A stretch of DNA of 64,000 nucleotides from Paraburkholderia edwinii (GTDB lineage: Bacteria > Pseudomonadota > Gammaproteobacteria > Burkholderiales > Burkholderiaceae), in assembly GCF_019428685.1 (NCBI RefSeq), contig NZ_CP080096.1:3308004-3372003 (forward strand), in the 5' to 3' direction. The notes beneath the pieces were generated by a model, which ran no database searches, had not been told where the DNA came from, and worked only from the letters and a program-made list of their open reading frames with translations. Position numbers and translations under genes: made by a program. Below are positions 31,728 to 42,273 of the stretch, piece by piece; the first letter of the stretch is position 1; the number at the start of each line of letters is the position of its first letter.

Positions 31728-34468
31728 GACAGCGGCGCGAGCGTCGACAGCATCGCGCGCGCGTCGTTGCGCGTTGCGGTGTCGTTCGACTCGATGACTT
31801 CGTTAATCAGCGTCCGCGCGCCCGCGACGTCGCCGAGTTCGATGTATTCGGCGGCCAGTTCGAGCTTGTTGCGCGCGATGCGGGCGAGTTCCTCGGGCGT
31901 GAAGGTCGGAAGCGGCTGAGCCGGGCCCGGCGGTAATTCGAGGTCGAAGTCGAGCGCGAGCGGACCGTACTTGGCCGCACCCATGCCGGCGATCGCGCCG
32001 TGGCCCGCTGTGCCCGCTTCGATCTGCTCGCCGACGCGCGGCGGCTCGGGCTCGTGCGGCGGTACCGCTTGCCGCGCGGTGATTTCGGGTTCGACGACGG
32101 GCTGTGTGGTTAACGATGCGGGCGGCGTGACGGGTTCGGCCGATTCCGCGGCGCGCGGCGGCAACGACATGTCGAGGCTGCCCAGCGCGGCGAGCGCGGC
32201 GCGCGGGAATTGCGGGTTGGCGTGCGGTTCGTTGGGTTCTGCCGTTGTGGATTCTGCGGTCGCTGCTGGCTCTTCCGCCGCAGGCTCGTGAGCGTGTTGA
32301 TCCGGCGACGATTGCGGTTCGCTGAGAGGCTCAGCGTGCGCTTCTTGGGCTTCCGGCGCCGTGTCGGTCGCTGCAGCGGTCGATTCCGCATGCATCGGCT
32401 CGTCGAGGGTGGGAATGCTGTCGATGCCTTCGTCCGCAACGGCATGCCCCGCGTCGATCGACGGCGTGGCAACATCGGGCGGCAGTTCAGGCGTAGGCTC
32501 GGCTAGCTCGGTGGACTCAGTTGCCTCAGCAGGCTCAGTTGGCGTAACCGGCTCGATCCCGCGCGCTTCGGCTTCGGTTTCATCGATCGGTTGCGCTTCG
32601 TGCGCAATTGAGTCAGCGGGCGCAGCAGGAGACCCGAAAACCGATGCCCCGTCGCCACTGTGATCGACGTGCTGATCGAACGCTTGGTGCGCGTGCGTCG
32701 GGTCAGATTGCCGGTCGCGCGCCGCAAGCGCATCGAGAGCGGCCGCGGCGGCCATGCCAGCCGTCGCCGCGGCCGCAGCTGCACGGGCGTCGACGCCTGC
32801 GGCTACCGAATGCGTCGTCGGCCGTTCATTCGTCGGCTGCTCCGCGGGCGTGCCATAGCCATACGGCCCGGATACGCCGCTCTCCTCAGGCGGCGATACG
32901 CGCTCGGTCAACGGCGGCACGTCATCCATATCGACTGACGATGACGGCGGCTCATGCGACGCTGCGGACTCGCCGCTCTTCGCCATCGTGTCGTATGCGT
33001 TTGCCGCGCTGCGCGCTGCCTCGTTTGAAGCAGCAGCCTCCGCGGACTGCGCGCCATCGTCGGGCGCGCTCAATCCGGAGCCGCTGCGCGCATGCACAGC
33101 GGACGCGTCGTTGCGCTTGCGCCGCCGCATCGCGAGACCCGCGATCACGGCGGCCAGCAACGCGCCGATCAGCGCAGCCGCGCCGACATATTCCTGCTTC
33201 GACGTCAGCGTCGACACAGCCGGCTGTTGCGGCGATACGGACGCCGCGGGCGGACGCGCTGCCATCGCCGGCGCGCTCGCCGCTGCCGAAGCGCCGACGC
33301 CTGCCGCCGGTTGACCGTTCGTCGCGGTGACGCCGCTTGCCGTCTGCGACTTACCGATACCGTGCTTCTGAAGCTCCATCAACACGCGGTTTTTCAGCGC
33401 GAGCAACTGTTGAAGGCTCGACACCTGCGCACGCGGTTGAGAGGCACCCTGCGGCGCACCCGCCGATGCCGCCTGAGCGCCGCTCGCGCTGGCGGCGGGC
33501 TGGCTCGGCGCGGACTGGATCGACCCCGACCACACGTTACCGCTGCTCGCCGCGGCAGCTGGTGAACCGCTGGCGCCGGTGACAGGCGCTGCCGTGGAAG
33601 CGGACGCGGCCGCCGACGGCGCCGATGTCGGCGCAAGGGCCGCAGTCGCCGCGGTTGAATTCCCCGGCGCCGATGCCGCATTCGATGCCGACGCCGCATT
33701 CGACGCCGAAGCGCCCGCAGTAGGCGCGCTCACTGCATTCGCCGCGTTCCCCGCCGTCGTCGAGGACGCCAACGCGGTCGCCGCCGCTGTCGTCGCCGTA
33801 GCCGATCCCGCCGCAGCCGCGGCCGCCTGCTCCCGCGTTGCCTGCTCCCGCGCTGCCTGCTCCCGCGTTGCCTGCGCCGCGCTTGCATTCGCTCCGCCGG
33901 CAGCCGCCGTCGCGCTAGAACCCGCCGCGGCCGAACTCGCGGCATTACCCGCCATCGCGGCGGCCGGCCCCGAAGCCGCACCGCCCGGCGCAGAAGCCGA
34001 AGCCGCCGTCGCAGCAGACGCCCCCACCGCGGCCCCCGCCGACGCCCCTTCCACCGCCGCGCCCGTCGCATCGAGCGCCGGCACATTCAACACCGCGCCG
34101 ATCTTCATCCGGCTCGGGTCGTTCTTCATGAACGCGCTGGAATTCGCATCGAAAATCGCTTTCGAGGCACGCGCGAGCACCGCGCGGTCATGCGACTGCG
34201 TGGCCCCGACCGCGATATCGTGCAGCGACTGTCCGGCCTGCACCGTCACCTGGCTGGCCCCCACCGGCACCGCCGCAACAGCGGGCGCGCTCGAAGCGGC
34301 CGGTGCGCTCGCCGCCGCCGCGCCGCCGGTCACCGCCTGTGCAGCACACGTTTGCGCCGCGACCAGCAAAACAGCCGCCGAGATCGTCGTGACTGCTGCG
34401 CGGCAACGCGCGCCGTCAAACATCGCCGCAGCATGCAGCGCACGCAGGAAGGGAAATCGATCGGTCAT
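31724..34468 (-). CDS. fimV: FimV-family peptidoglycan-binding polar protein
   Basis: A long, Ala-rich protein (about 914 aa from ATG 34468). An N-terminal hydrophobic segment ending QTCAAQA resembles a signal sequence. It is followed by a LysM-like region ([57 protein letters not shown]), which in FimV binds peptidoglycan. A very long Ala/Ser/Thr low-complexity segment leads to one membrane helix ([21 protein letters not shown], then RRRKR), an acidic cytoplasmic stretch, and the C-terminal FimV domain ([38 protein letters not shown]). FimV organises the cell pole and type IV pili in Pseudomonas. Start choice is weak: TTG 34543 and ATG 34423 are alternatives and none has a clear ribosome binding site. 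Confidence 0.85.
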   Translation of the reverse strand: MTDRFPFLRALHAAAMFDGARCRAAVTTISAAVLLVAAQTCAAQAVTGGAAAASAPAASSAPAVAAVPVGASQVTVQAGQSLHDIAVGATQSHDRAVLARASKAIFDANSSAFMKNDPSRMKIGAVLNVPALDATGAAVEGASAGAAVGASAATAASASAPGGAASGPAAAMAGNAASSAAAGSSATAAAGGANASAAQATREQAAREQATREQAAAAAAGSATATTAAATALASSTTAGNAANAVSAPTAGASASNAASASNAASAPGNSTAATAALAPTSAPSAAASASTAAPVTGASGSPAAAASSGNVWSGSIQSAPSQPAASASGAQAASAGAPQGASQPRAQVSSLQQLLALKNRVLMELQKHGIGKSQTASGVTATNGQPAAGVGASAAASAPAMAARPPAASVSPQQPAVSTLTSKQEYVGAAALIGALLAAVIAGLAMRRRKRNDASAVHARSGSGLSAPDDGAQSAEAAASNEAARSAANAYDTMAKSGESAASHEPPSSSVDMDDVPPLTERVSPPEESGVSGPYGYGTPAEQPTNERPTTHSVAAGVDARAAAAAATAGMAAAAALDALAARDRQSDPTHAHQAFDQHVDHSGDGASVFGSPAAPADSIAHEAQPIDETEAEARGIEPVTPTEPAEATESTELAEPTPELPPDVATPSIDAGHAVADEGIDSIPTLDEPMHAESTAAATDTAPEAQEAHAEPLSEPQSSPDQHAHEPAAEEPAATAESTTAEPNEPHANPQFPRAALAALGSLDMSLPPRAAESAEPVTPPASLTTQPVVEPEITARQAVPPHEPEPPRVGEQIEAGTAGHGAIAGMGAAKYGPLALDFDLELPPGPAQPLPTFTPEELARIARNKLELAAEYIELGDVAGARTLINEVIESNDTATRNDARAMLSTLAPLS
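33826..33870 (-). repeat. Three 15-bp tandem repeats inside fimV
   Basis: CCTGCTCCCGCGTTG (plus strand) is repeated three times, the middle copy with one change (GCTG). In frame on the minus strand this encodes the pentapeptide Q-A-(T/A)-R-E repeatedly, in the Ala-rich segment before the membrane helix. Confidence 0.85.
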
Positions 34469-34563
34469 CGGTGCGTTGTGCGCATGCGCGCGCAGCCCTG
34501 TTTGGCGAAGCGTTTTCGCGCGATTGGCGATGAGCAAAGACAAGATGTAGAAGCGCCGAATGT

Positions 34564-34593
34564 AAAAAAGCGCCGCGAAATCGCGACGCTTTT
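34564..34593 (-). terminator. Terminator between asd and fimV
   Basis: AAAAGCG-CGCGA pairs with TCGCG-CGCTTTT with one internal mismatch and a two-base loop. On the minus strand it ends in a run of Ts, placed 44 bp after the asd stop, so fimV probably has its own promoter. Confidence 0.75.
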
Positions 34594-34637
34594 ATGTTGC
34601 TGTAAGTGTTATACGCGTCTGAAGCGCGTAGTTTACT

Positions 34638-35759
34638 TTACTTGTCGAGCAGAATGCGAAGCATGCGACGCAGCGGTTCGGCCGCGCCCCACAGCAGCTG
34701 GTCGCCGACCGTGAATGCGGACAGATATTCGCCGCCCATCGCGAGCTTGCGCAGACGCCCGACCGGCACCGTCAGCGTGCCGGTAACGACTGCCGGCGAC
34801 AGATCGCGCATCGACGCTTCGCGCTCGTTCGGCACGACCTTCACCCAGTCGTTGGCCGACGCGAGAATGCTGTTCACTTCGTCGAGCGGCACGTCCTTCT
34901 TCAGCTTGATCGTGAGCGCCTGCGAATGGCAGCGCATCGCGCCGATCCGCACACACAGACCATCCACCGGCACCGAACCCGGCTCGCCCATCGCCGGCTT
35001 GCCGAGAATCTTGTTGGTTTCGGCGCCGCCCTTCCATTCTTCCTTCGACATGCCGTTGCCGAGATCCTTGTCGATCCACGGAATCAGCGAGCCCGCGAGC
35101 GGCACGCCGAAATGTTGGGTCGGCATGCTGTCGCTGTTCATGGCAGCGAGCACCTTGCGGTCGATATCGAGAATCGCCGACGCCGGATTGGCCAGGTCCG
35201 CCTGAGCCGCGCCGTGCAGCGTGCCCATCTGCGCGAGCAGTTCGCGCATGTTCTGCGCGCCCGCGCCCGATGCGGCCTGATAGGTCATGGCCGTCATCCA
35301 GTCGATCAGGTTTTCGCGGAACAGACCGCCCAGCGCCATCAGCATCAGGCTGACCGTGCAGTTGCCGCCGATGAAGTTCTTCTGCCCCTTGACCAGCGCG
35401 TTCTTGATGACATCGAGGTTGACCGGATCGAGGATGATCACCGCGTCGTCCTTCATACGCAGCGACGACGCCGCGTCGATCCAGTAGCCGTTCCAGCCGG
35501 CCGCGCGCAGCTTCGGATATACGTCGTTCGTGTAATCGCCGCCCTGGCAGGAGATGATCGCATCGCACTTCTTGAGGTCGTCGATGCTGTTGGCGTCTTT
35601 GAGTTTGGTCTCGTTTCTGGCGAACGACGGCGCATTGCCGCCCGCATTGCTGGTGCTGAAAAACACCGGTTCGATCAGATCGAAGTCGCCTTCCTGCTGC
35701 ATACGTTGCATCAGGACGCTGCCGACCATGCCGCGCCAACCTACGAGACCTACGTTCAT
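34638..35759 (-). CDS. asd: Aspartate-semialdehyde dehydrogenase
   Basis: Asd reduces aspartyl phosphate to aspartate semialdehyde, feeding Lys/DAP, Met, Thr and Ile synthesis. The protein (373 aa) begins [20 protein letters not shown] (NADP-binding), with catalytic C134 in GGNCTVSLM (E. coli Asd uses C135). ATG 35759 follows AAGGG at good distance; a longer frame to 35834 is not family-like. Placed downstream of leuB with a 405-bp gap that contains hairpins. Confidence 0.96.
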   Translation of the reverse strand: MNVGLVGWRGMVGSVLMQRMQQEGDFDLIEPVFFSTSNAGGNAPSFARNETKLKDANSIDDLKKCDAIISCQGGDYTNDVYPKLRAAGWNGYWIDAASSLRMKDDAVIILDPVNLDVIKNALVKGQKNFIGGNCTVSLMLMALGGLFRENLIDWMTAMTYQAASGAGAQNMRELLAQMGTLHGAAQADLANPASAILDIDRKVLAAMNSDSMPTQHFGVPLAGSLIPWIDKDLGNGMSKEEWKGGAETNKILGKPAMGEPGSVPVDGLCVRIGAMRCHSQALTIKLKKDVPLDEVNSILASANDWVKVVPNEREASMRDLSPAVVTGTLTVPVGRLRKLAMGGEYLSAFTVGDQLLWGAAEPLRRMLRILLDK

Positions 35760-36164
35760 GACTTCATACCCTTGGAGTGGACGCTTCCCCGCAACTTTGC
35801 CCGGCGTGACCGCGCGGGGAAGACGGGCGGGCACGACGGACGATCAGCGTTTCGTGATCGTTTTCGGGGTAATCGCTTTAATCGACGTCTTGATGGTAAT
35901 GGCGAGTTCGGTCGCACGAGCCGTTTTGCCGTGCTTGATAGAGACCGAAGTGATTTGAGGAATCAGCGCCATTGCGTGAGTCTACACGAAAACCTTCGAA
36001 ACAGCGGCGTTTAGGCCGCTTCTGGGCACGAACGATGCTAAACGAGCGCTCGTTCGTGGCCCTGATTTAAAGCCTTTGAAAGCGTCAGGGCCGACGCGTC
36101 CGATGATGAGTCGAACGCAAGCCGGCCCTTCAATTACTTCGACATCTTCTTCGATAACGACCGC
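35760..36164. other. Non-coding gap between leuB and asd
   Basis: 405 bp with less G/C bias than the flanking genes. It holds the asd ribosome binding site next to 35760, a 42-codon open frame on the minus strand (35844-35972, Lys/Thr/Ile-rich, no ribosome binding site, atypical third positions) that I do not call as a gene, and a group of inverted repeats at 36027-36092. No confident promoter was found. Confidence 0.6.
36027..36092. repeat. Overlapping inverted repeats downstream of leuB
   Basis: Three structures are packed here: CACGAACGA (36027-36035) with TCGTTCGTG (36050-36058); the perfect palindrome AACGAGCGCTCGTT (36041-36054); and GGCCCTGA (36058-36065) with TCAGGGCC (36085-36092). 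The first two share bases and cannot form together. The last may act as a weak terminator for leuB, though no T tract follows. Confidence 0.6.
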
Positions 36165-37232
36165 TTACAGCGCAGCAACGACCGCATCGCCCATCGCCGC
36201 GGTGCCGACCTGCTGGCAGCCCGGCGTCACGATATCGCCGGTGCGGTAACCCTGTTCGAGCACCTTCTTCACCGCGTTTTCGATGCGATCGGCCTGCTCC
36301 GCCCTGTTCAGCGAATAGCGCAGCATCATCGCGGCCGAGAGAATTGTGGCGAGCGGATTTGCCACGCCCTTGCCGGCGATATCGGGCGCCGAACCGTGCG
36401 ACGGCTCGTACAGGCCCTTGTTGTTCTTATCGAGCGACGCGGACGGCAGCATGCCGATCGAGCCCGTCAGCATCGCCGCTTCGTCGGACAGAATATCGCC
36501 GAACATATTGCCGGTGACGATCACGTCGAACGACTTCGGCGCCTTCACGAGCTGCATCGCCGCGTTGTCGACGTACATGTGCGACAGCTCGACGTCCGCG
36601 TATTCCTTCGCGACGTCGATCACCACGTCTTTCCACAGTTGCGACGTTTCGAGCACGTTCGACTTGTCGACCGAGCACAGCTTCTTGCCGCGCTTTTGCG
36701 CAGCCTGAAACGCGACATGTGCAATGCGGCGCACTTCGGGCTCCGAATAGCGCATCGTGTCGAAGCCTTCCTTCGCGCCGGCGAACGGGCCGTCCGGCGC
36801 CTCACGCAGGCCGCGCGGCGAACCGAAATAGATGTCGCCGTTCAGTTCGCGCACGATCAGGATGTCGAGGCCCGAGACGATTTCCGGCTTCAGCGACGAT
36901 GCGCCCGTCAACTGCGCGTAGCAGATCGCCGGACGGAAGTTCGCGAACAGCTGCAGATGCTTGCGCAAGCCCAGAATCGCCTGCTCCGGACGCAGCGCGC
37001 GCTCGAGCTTGTCGTACTTCCAGTCGCCGACCGCGCCGAACAGGATCGCATCGGCTTCTTTCGCGAGCTTCAGCGTCGCGTCGGGCAACGGATGACCGGC
37101 CGCTTCGTAACCCGCGCCGCCGACCGGCGCCTCTTCGAGCTCGAATTTTTCGCCAAGCTTGTTGAGCACCTTCACGGCTTCCTTGACGATTTCCGGACCG
37201 ATGCCGTCGCCGGGCAATACTGCAATTTTCAT
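36165..37232 (-). CDS. leuB: 3-isopropylmalate dehydrogenase
   Basis: LeuB oxidatively decarboxylates 3-isopropylmalate in leucine synthesis. The protein (355 aa) begins [16 protein letters not shown] and contains [14 protein letters not shown], the tyrosine segment [21 protein letters not shown], the metal-binding [24 protein letters not shown] and [27 protein letters not shown] precedes the ATG. It follows leuD by 48 bp. Confidence 0.97.
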   Translation of the reverse strand: MKIAVLPGDGIGPEIVKEAVKVLNKLGEKFELEEAPVGGAGYEAAGHPLPDATLKLAKEADAILFGAVGDWKYDKLERALRPEQAILGLRKHLQLFANFRPAICYAQLTGASSLKPEIVSGLDILIVRELNGDIYFGSPRGLREAPDGPFAGAKEGFDTMRYSEPEVRRIAHVAFQAAQKRGKKLCSVDKSNVLETSQLWKDVVIDVAKEYADVELSHMYVDNAAMQLVKAPKSFDVIVTGNMFGDILSDEAAMLTGSIGMLPSASLDKNNKGLYEPSHGSAPDIAGKGVANPLATILSAAMMLRYSLNRAEQADRIENAVKKVLEQGYRTGDIVTPGCQQVGTAAMGDAVVAAL

Positions 37233-37280
37233 GCGTGTTCCTTTATTCGTGTATGGCAGGACGAAACGTCGATCAGCCGA

Positions 37281-37934
37281 TTAGCCGACGATGCGATGGC
37301 CGAGCCACGGCTGCTTGGCGAGCCGCTCCGCTTCGTACTGGCGAATCTTGTCCGACTGACGCAGCGTCAGGCCGATATCGTCGAAGCCGTTCAGCAGACA
37401 GTACTTGCGGAATGCGTCGACCTCGAACTGGTATTCAGCGCTGCCGTCGGTCTTGCGCACAACCTGCTGGTCGAGATCGATGGTCAGCTGGAAACCGTTG
37501 AACGCGTTGGTTTCGTTGAACAGATGATCGACCTGCTGTTCCGTCAGCACGATCGGCAGCAGACCGTTCTTGAAGCAGTTGTTATAGAAAATATCCGCGA
37601 AGCTCGGCGCGATCAGCGCGCGAAAGCCGTATTGCTGCAACGCCCACGGTGCGTGCTCACGCGAGCTGCCGCAACCGAAGTTCTGGCGCGCGAGCAAAAC
37701 CGACGCGCCCTGATAGCGCGGCTGGTTCAACACGAAGTCCGGATTCAGCGGACGCTTCGAGTTGTCCATGCCCGGTTCGCCGTGGTCCAGATAACGCCAC
37801 TCGTCGAACGCATTCGGGCCGAAGCCCGAGCGCTTGATCGACTTCAGAAACTGCTTCGGAATGATCGCGTCCGTATCGACGTTCTCGCGATCGAGCGGTG
37901 CGACGAGGCCGGTGTGTACGGTGAATTTGTCCAT
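37281..37934 (-). CDS. leuD: 3-isopropylmalate dehydratase small subunit
   Basis: LeuD is the swivelling small subunit of isopropylmalate isomerase, partner of LeuC. It is 217 aa, with [20 protein letters not shown] near the N-terminus and the substrate-binding [15 protein letters not shown] motif. Only 13 bp separate it from the leuC stop. My memory is that some Burkholderia genomes carry a small entericidin-type lipoprotein gene between leuC and leuD; none fits here. Confidence 0.97.
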   Translation of the reverse strand: MDKFTVHTGLVAPLDRENVDTDAIIPKQFLKSIKRSGFGPNAFDEWRYLDHGEPGMDNSKRPLNPDFVLNQPRYQGASVLLARQNFGCGSSREHAPWALQQYGFRALIAPSFADIFYNNCFKNGLLPIVLTEQQVDHLFNETNAFNGFQLTIDLDQQVVRKTDGSAEYQFEVDAFRKYCLLNGFDDIGLTLRQSDKIRQYEAERLAKQPWLGHRIVG

Positions 37935-37947
37935 GACGCTGTGCCTC

Positions 37948-39357
37948 TTAACCCAGTTTGCGAATATCGACGAAATGGCCTTCGATGGCGGCCGCGGCAG
38001 CCATCGCGGGGCTCACGAGATGCGTGCGCCCGCCTGCACCCTGACGGCCCTCGAAGTTGCGGTTCGACGTCGACGCGCAGCGCTCGCCCGGCTCCAGACG
38101 ATCGGAGTTCATCGCGAGGCACATCGAGCAGCCCGGCTCGCGCCATTCGAAACCGGCGTCGGTGAACACCTTGTCGAGGCCTTCGCGTTCCGCTTGCGCC
38201 TTCACGAGGCCCGAGCCCGCCACGACCATCGCGAGACGGATATTCGGCGCGATGCGGCGGCCGAGCTTCTTCACGACCCACGCGGCCGCACGCAAATCTT
38301 CGATACGAGCATTCGTGCACGAGCCGATAAAAATCTTGTCCGGCTTGATCGATTCGATCGGCAGATTCGGTTCGAGCGCCATGTACTTCAGCGCGCGCTC
38401 GATTGCATCGCGCTTGACCGGATCCTTCTCGCGTTCCGGATCGGGCACGCGGCCGTCAATCGACGTGACCATTTCCGGCGACGTCCCCCACGTAACCTGC
38501 GGCACGATTTCCGCGGCGTTCAGCTCGACCACACGATCGAAATGCGCGCCCGGATCCGACGTGAACTGCTTCCAGTACGTGACGGCCTGATCCCATTCGG
38601 CGGCCGTCGGCGAGAACGGCCGGCCTTTCAGATACTCGACCGTCGTATCGTCGACAGCGACCATGCCGGCGCGCGCGCCCGCTTCGATCGCCATGTTGCA
38701 GACCGTCATGCGGCCTTCCATCGACAGCGCGCGAATCGTCGAGCCGCCGAATTCGATCGCATAGCCGGTGCCGCCCGCCGTGCCGATCTTGCCGATGATC
38801 GCCAGCACGATGTCTTTCGCGGTACAGCCGCGCGGCAGCGTGCCTTCAACCTTGACGAGCATGTTCTTGCTCTTTTTCTGCAGCAGCGTTTGCGTGGCCA
38901 GCACGTGCTCCACTTCCGACGTGCCGATGCCGTGCGCGAGCGCGCCGAACGCGCCGTGCGTCGACGTATGCGAATCGCCGCACACGATCGTCATGCCGGG
39001 CAGCGTCGCACCCTGTTCCGGCCCGATGATGTGCACGATGCCCTGCCGCAGGTCGTTCATCTTGAACTGCGTAATACCGAACGAATCGCAGTTCGCATCG
39101 AGCGTATCGACCTGCAGCTTCGAAACGGGATCGGCAATGCCGTGACTGCGGTCAGTGGTGGGGACGTTGTGATCGGACACGGCCAGGTTCGCGCTGATGC
39201 GCCACACGGGACGCTGGTTCAGCTTCAGGCCTTCGAATGCCTGGGGGCTCGTCACTTCGTGCAGCAGATGACGGTCGATGTAGAGAAGCGTCGTGCCGTC
39301 GTCTTCCGTGTGGACCACGTGGGTGTTCCACAATTTGTCGTAGAGAGTCTGTGCCAT
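37948..39357 (-). CDS. leuC: 3-isopropylmalate dehydratase large subunit
   Basis: LeuC (469 aa) is the [4Fe-4S] aconitase-family subunit. It begins [46 protein letters not shown] is the family signature, and cluster cysteines appear in [13 protein letters not shown] and [14 protein letters not shown] 39357 fits the family N-terminus; a longer frame to 39528 has no family resemblance. First gene of leuC-leuD-leuB, so the promoter should lie in the 39358-39634 gap. Confidence 0.97.
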   Translation of the reverse strand: MAQTLYDKLWNTHVVHTEDDGTTLLYIDRHLLHEVTSPQAFEGLKLNQRPVWRISANLAVSDHNVPTTDRSHGIADPVSKLQVDTLDANCDSFGITQFKMNDLRQGIVHIIGPEQGATLPGMTIVCGDSHTSTHGAFGALAHGIGTSEVEHVLATQTLLQKKSKNMLVKVEGTLPRGCTAKDIVLAIIGKIGTAGGTGYAIEFGGSTIRALSMEGRMTVCNMAIEAGARAGMVAVDDTTVEYLKGRPFSPTAAEWDQAVTYWKQFTSDPGAHFDRVVELNAAEIVPQVTWGTSPEMVTSIDGRVPDPEREKDPVKRDAIERALKYMALEPNLPIESIKPDKIFIGSCTNARIEDLRAAAWVVKKLGRRIAPNIRLAMVVAGSGLVKAQAEREGLDKVFTDAGFEWREPGCSMCLAMNSDRLEPGERCASTSNRNFEGRQGAGGRTHLVSPAMAAAAAIEGHFVDIRKLG

Positions 39358-39728
39358 GGTATGCGGGGTAGTAGTGACTACGAGCGAACTACAAAGCGAT
39401 GCTGTCGGGCAATTATGCCACGCAGTGCGCTTCGGCTGCGCACGGAAATCTGAAAAAACCGATAGAAAACAGTAGCTTGGGTGGTAGTGTCGATACCTGT
39501 ATGGGTGGCACCCGGCAACACCCGGCAACCCGAGCCATGCATGGCGACCCTTCGTGAAGGAAAACGAAGAACCCGCATTGCGTCAATCAAACCGGCACTG
39601 TGCTTGCAGTAGTGCGCGTTCGCTCGCGCCAATGAAAAACGCCTCAACGGCATTGAGCCCGTTGAGGCGTTTTTGTCATGCTTGCGAACCCGCGGCCTAA
39701 GTGACGCGCCCTAAGCCACGCGCGCGGC
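39358..39728. other. Gap between gltA and leuC
   Basis: 371 bp. It contains the strong bidirectional hairpin at 39635-39675 and the leuC upstream region. A CATAAT -10-like element lies on the minus strand (plus-strand ATTATG at 39412-39417), about 55 bp before the leuC ATG, without a convincing -35. The direct repeat CCCGGCAACA/CCCGGCAACC is near 39510-39530. No leader peptide rich in Leu codons was found. Confidence 0.5.
39635..39675 (-). terminator. Strong terminator after gltA (bidirectional shape)
   Basis: A perfect 16-bp stem, AAAAACGCCTCAACGG with CCGTTGAGGCGTTTTT, around an 8-9 base loop. It has Ts on both strands. It ends gltA on the minus strand and insulates the leu genes. Confidence 0.9.
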
Positions 39729-41030
39729 TTAGCGCTTCGCGATCGGCTTCGCTTCGCGCGGCGTATCGCCGATAAACAGCTGACGCGGACGGCCGATCTT
39801 CTGCTCAGGATCCGCAATCATTTCGTTCCATTGCGCAATCCAGCCCACCGTACGCGCCATCGCGAAGATGCAGGTGAACATCGAGGTCGGAATGCCAAGT
39901 GCGCGCTGCACGATGCCCGAGTAGAAGTCGACGTTCGGATACAGCTTGCGCGACACGAAGTATTCGTCTTCGAGCGCGATCTTCTCGAGCGCCATCGCGA
40001 GCTTGAACAGGGGGTCGTCGTGCAGGCCCAGTTCCTCGAGCACTTCGTGGCATGTCTCGCGCATCAGCTTCGCGCGCGGGTCGTAGTTCTTGTACACGCG
40101 GTGACCGAAGCCCATCAGCTTCACGCCCGAGTTCTTGTCCTTCACCTGCTTGATGAACTCGGGGATGTTGTCGACCGTGCCGATTTCTTCGAGCATGTTC
40201 AGCGCGGCTTCGTTTGCACCGCCGTGCGCCGGGCCCCACAGACATGCGATACCGGCTGCGATACACGCAAACGGGTTGGCGCCCGACGAACCGGCCAGAC
40301 GCACCGTCGAGGTCGACGCGTTCTGCTCGTGGTCCGCATGCAGAATCAGGATGCGGTCGAGCGCGCGCACGAGCACGTCGTTGACCTTGTACTCTTCACA
40401 CGGATTCGAGAACATCATCCGCATGAAGTTTGCGCTATACGACAGGTTGTTCTGCGGATAAACGAACGGCTGGCCGATGCTGTACTTGTACGCCATCGCG
40501 ACCAGCGTGGGCAGCTTCGCGATCATGCGGATCGCCGATACTTCACGGTGACGCGGATTGTTGATGTCGAGCGAGTCGTGATAGAACGCCGACAGCGCGC
40601 CGACCGCCGCCACGAGAATCGCCATCGGATGCGCGTCGCGACGGAAGCCACGGAAGAAGAACTGCATCTGCTCGTGCACCATCGTGTGATTCGTGACGGT
40701 CTTGACGAACTCTTCCTTCTCCTGCGCGTTCGGCAGCTCGCCCTTCAGCAGCAGGTAGCAGGTCTCGAGGAAGTCTGCATTCTGCGCAAGGTTGTCGATC
40801 GGGAAGCCGCGATACAGCAGCTCACCCTTGTCCCCATCGATGTAGGTGATCGCCGAGTTGCACGCAGCCGTCGACATGAAGCCCGGGTCGTACGTGAACT
40901 TGCCGGTCTGGCCGTACAGTTTGCGGATGTCGATCACATCCGGGCCCAACGTGCCCTTGTAGATCGGCATTTCGACGCTCGGCGAGTTGTCGCTGAACGA
41001 TAGCGTGGCTTTAACATCTGACGGGGTCAT
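39729..41030 (-). CDS. gltA: Citrate synthase (type II)
   Basis: GltA condenses oxaloacetate and acetyl-CoA. The 433-aa protein has the length of Gram-negative NADH-sensitive type II enzymes. The catalytic histidines are visible in [17 protein letters not shown] and [14 protein letters not shown], and the region around VDFYSGIV contains the catalytic Asp. GAGGATGTGCT ahead of the ATG supplies the ribosome binding site. It lies 137 bp after sdhE in the same orientation, completing sdhCDAB-sdhE-gltA, a grouping that places succinate oxidation and the TCA entry step in one likely transcript. Confidence 0.97.
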   Translation of the reverse strand: MTPSDVKATLSFSDNSPSVEMPIYKGTLGPDVIDIRKLYGQTGKFTYDPGFMSTAACNSAITYIDGDKGELLYRGFPIDNLAQNADFLETCYLLLKGELPNAQEKEEFVKTVTNHTMVHEQMQFFFRGFRRDAHPMAILVAAVGALSAFYHDSLDINNPRHREVSAIRMIAKLPTLVAMAYKYSIGQPFVYPQNNLSYSANFMRMMFSNPCEEYKVNDVLVRALDRILILHADHEQNASTSTVRLAGSSGANPFACIAAGIACLWGPAHGGANEAALNMLEEIGTVDNIPEFIKQVKDKNSGVKLMGFGHRVYKNYDPRAKLMRETCHEVLEELGLHDDPLFKLAMALEKIALEDEYFVSRKLYPNVDFYSGIVQRALGIPTSMFTCIFAMARTVGWIAQWNEMIADPEQKIGRPRQLFIGDTPREAKPIAKR

Positions 41031-41167
41031 AGCACATCCTCAATCGAAAGTAGAAAACAGGGTTTCGATAATTGCACGCCTTCTCGGCCATGCTTGCGGT
41101 ACGGTCGCGGTGGTGGTCCCATCACCGGCAATCCAGCCGCCGGTGCACAATCGGTCACACCCGCCGG

Positions 41168-41524
41168 TCACGCCGTGCGCAGCATGTCGAGGACCCGTCT
41201 GACGTCCGGGTCGGCCAGGTCGCCTTCAGGTTCCTTGCGGGTGAGCAGCAAGTCCATCAGGTCGTTATCGCTCAGCTCGAGCAGGCGCGTCAGCGCGCCA
41301 ACGTCCGCATCACTGAGGTCATGCTCATATCGGCTGAAAAAACGTTCGAAGATCAGATCGTTTTCCAGCAGGCCGCGCCGTGCGCGCCAGCGTAGGCGCG
41401 CGCGGCGAAGAGGGTCGGACTGATGCGATGATTCGTCCATATCAGTACGCGCAGAACCGCTCCCTGGCGTACCGACTGCCCCCTCAGGGGGCAGCGATCG
41501 ATGGGGAGCGTGGGGGTCACTCAT
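41168..41524 (-). CDS. sdhE: SdhE/SDHAF2 family FAD assembly factor
   Basis: SdhE helps attach FAD covalently to SdhA. The domain (about residues 38-115 of 118) starts RRARLRWRARRGLLENDLIFERFF, containing the diagnostic RRGLLENDL (equivalent to the RG motif), and ends DNDLMDLLL. The N-terminal 28 residues are atypical and include codons over a perfect GC-rich palindrome. ATG 41524 follows the sdhB stop by one base (TGATATG); ATG 41440 (MDESSHQ) would give a normal-length 90-aa SdhE and leave the palindrome non-coding. I use the longer frame but rate both as possible. Confidence 0.85.
   Translation of the reverse strand: MSDPHAPHRSLPPEGAVGTPGSGSARTDMDESSHQSDPLRRARLRWRARRGLLENDLIFERFFSRYEHDLSDADVGALTRLLELSDNDLMDLLLTRKEPEGDLADPDVRRVLDMLRTA
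41477..41493. repeat. Perfect GC-rich palindrome between sdhB and the sdhE core
   Basis: TGCCCCCTCAGGGGGCA, 8+1+8 bases. It sits in the stretch that is either the sdhE N-terminal extension or a leader. Similar CCCCCT-AGGGGG elements are, from memory, dispersed in Burkholderiales intergenic DNA. Confidence 0.8.
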
Positions 41525-41525
41525 A

Positions 41526-42230
41526 TCAGACAGTGCGGCGCACCATCAATTCCTTGATCTTGCCGATCGCCTTCGTCGGGTTGAGCCCCTTCGGGCACAC
41601 GTCGACGCAGTTCATGATCGTATGGCAGCGGAACAGACGGTACGGATCTTCCAGATTGTCGAGGCGCTCGCCGGTCGCTTCGTCGCGGCTGTCCGCAATG
41701 AAGCGATAGGCTTGCAACAGGCCCGCCGGACCGACGAACTTGTCCGGATTCCACCAGAAGCTCGGGCACGATGTCGAGCAGCTCGCGCACAGAATGCACT
41801 CATAAAGGCCGTCGAGCTCGTCGCGCTGTTCCGGCGACTGCAGGCGCTCCTTCTCGGGCGGCGGCGTGTCGTTGATCAGGTACGGCTTGATCGAGTGATA
41901 CTGGTTGAAGAACTGCGTCATGTCGACGATCAGGTCGCGCACGACCGGCAGGCCCGGCAGCGGGCGCAGCACAATCTTCTGCGGCAGATCGTTGAGGTTC
42001 GTCAAACATGCGAGGCCGTTCTTGCCGTTGATGTTCATCGCGTCCGAGCCGCACACGCCTTCGCGGCACGAACGGCGGAACGAGATCGTTTCATCGACGG
42101 ATTTCAGCTTGACGAGCGCGTCGAGCAGCATGCGTTCGTGCGAGTCGATTTCGAGTTCGTACGTCTGCATGCGCGGCGCTGCGTCCTTGTCCGGATCGTA
42201 GCGGTAGATTTCGAATGTACGCTTGGCCAT
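41526..42230 (-). CDS. sdhB: Succinate dehydrogenase iron-sulfur subunit
   Basis: SdhB (234 aa) carries electrons from the flavin to quinone through three Fe-S clusters. The [2Fe-2S] ligands C55, C60, D63 and C75 ([15 protein letters not shown]...LACLTN) match E. coli numbering; the C-terminal [12 protein letters not shown] and [12 protein letters not shown] hold the [4Fe-4S] and [3Fe-4S] ligands. AAAGGA precedes the ATG. 43 bp after sdhA. Confidence 0.97.
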   Translation of the reverse strand: MAKRTFEIYRYDPDKDAAPRMQTYELEIDSHERMLLDALVKLKSVDETISFRRSCREGVCGSDAMNINGKNGLACLTNLNDLPQKIVLRPLPGLPVVRDLIVDMTQFFNQYHSIKPYLINDTPPPEKERLQSPEQRDELDGLYECILCASCSTSCPSFWWNPDKFVGPAGLLQAYRFIADSRDEATGERLDNLEDPYRLFRCHTIMNCVDVCPKGLNPTKAIGKIKELMVRRTV

Positions 42231-42273
42231 ATTGTGGGTCCTTTGACTGGGGCTATGCCTGGAAGAGACGTGC

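Noticed and set aside
33579..34550. Long plus-strand open frame opposite the start of fimV
   Set aside because: Almost entirely Ala/Val, produced by the Ala-rich codons of fimV on the other strand.
35844..35972. A 42-codon minus-strand open frame in the leuB-asd gap (MALIPQITSVSIKHGK...)
   Set aside because: No ribosome binding site, third-position G/C well below the neighbours, no known family. It could still be a real small gene; conservation would decide.
39378..39653. A 91-codon minus-strand frame upstream of leuC, considered as a leader peptide
   Set aside because: It overlaps the gltA terminator, lacks leucine-codon clustering and has no motif.
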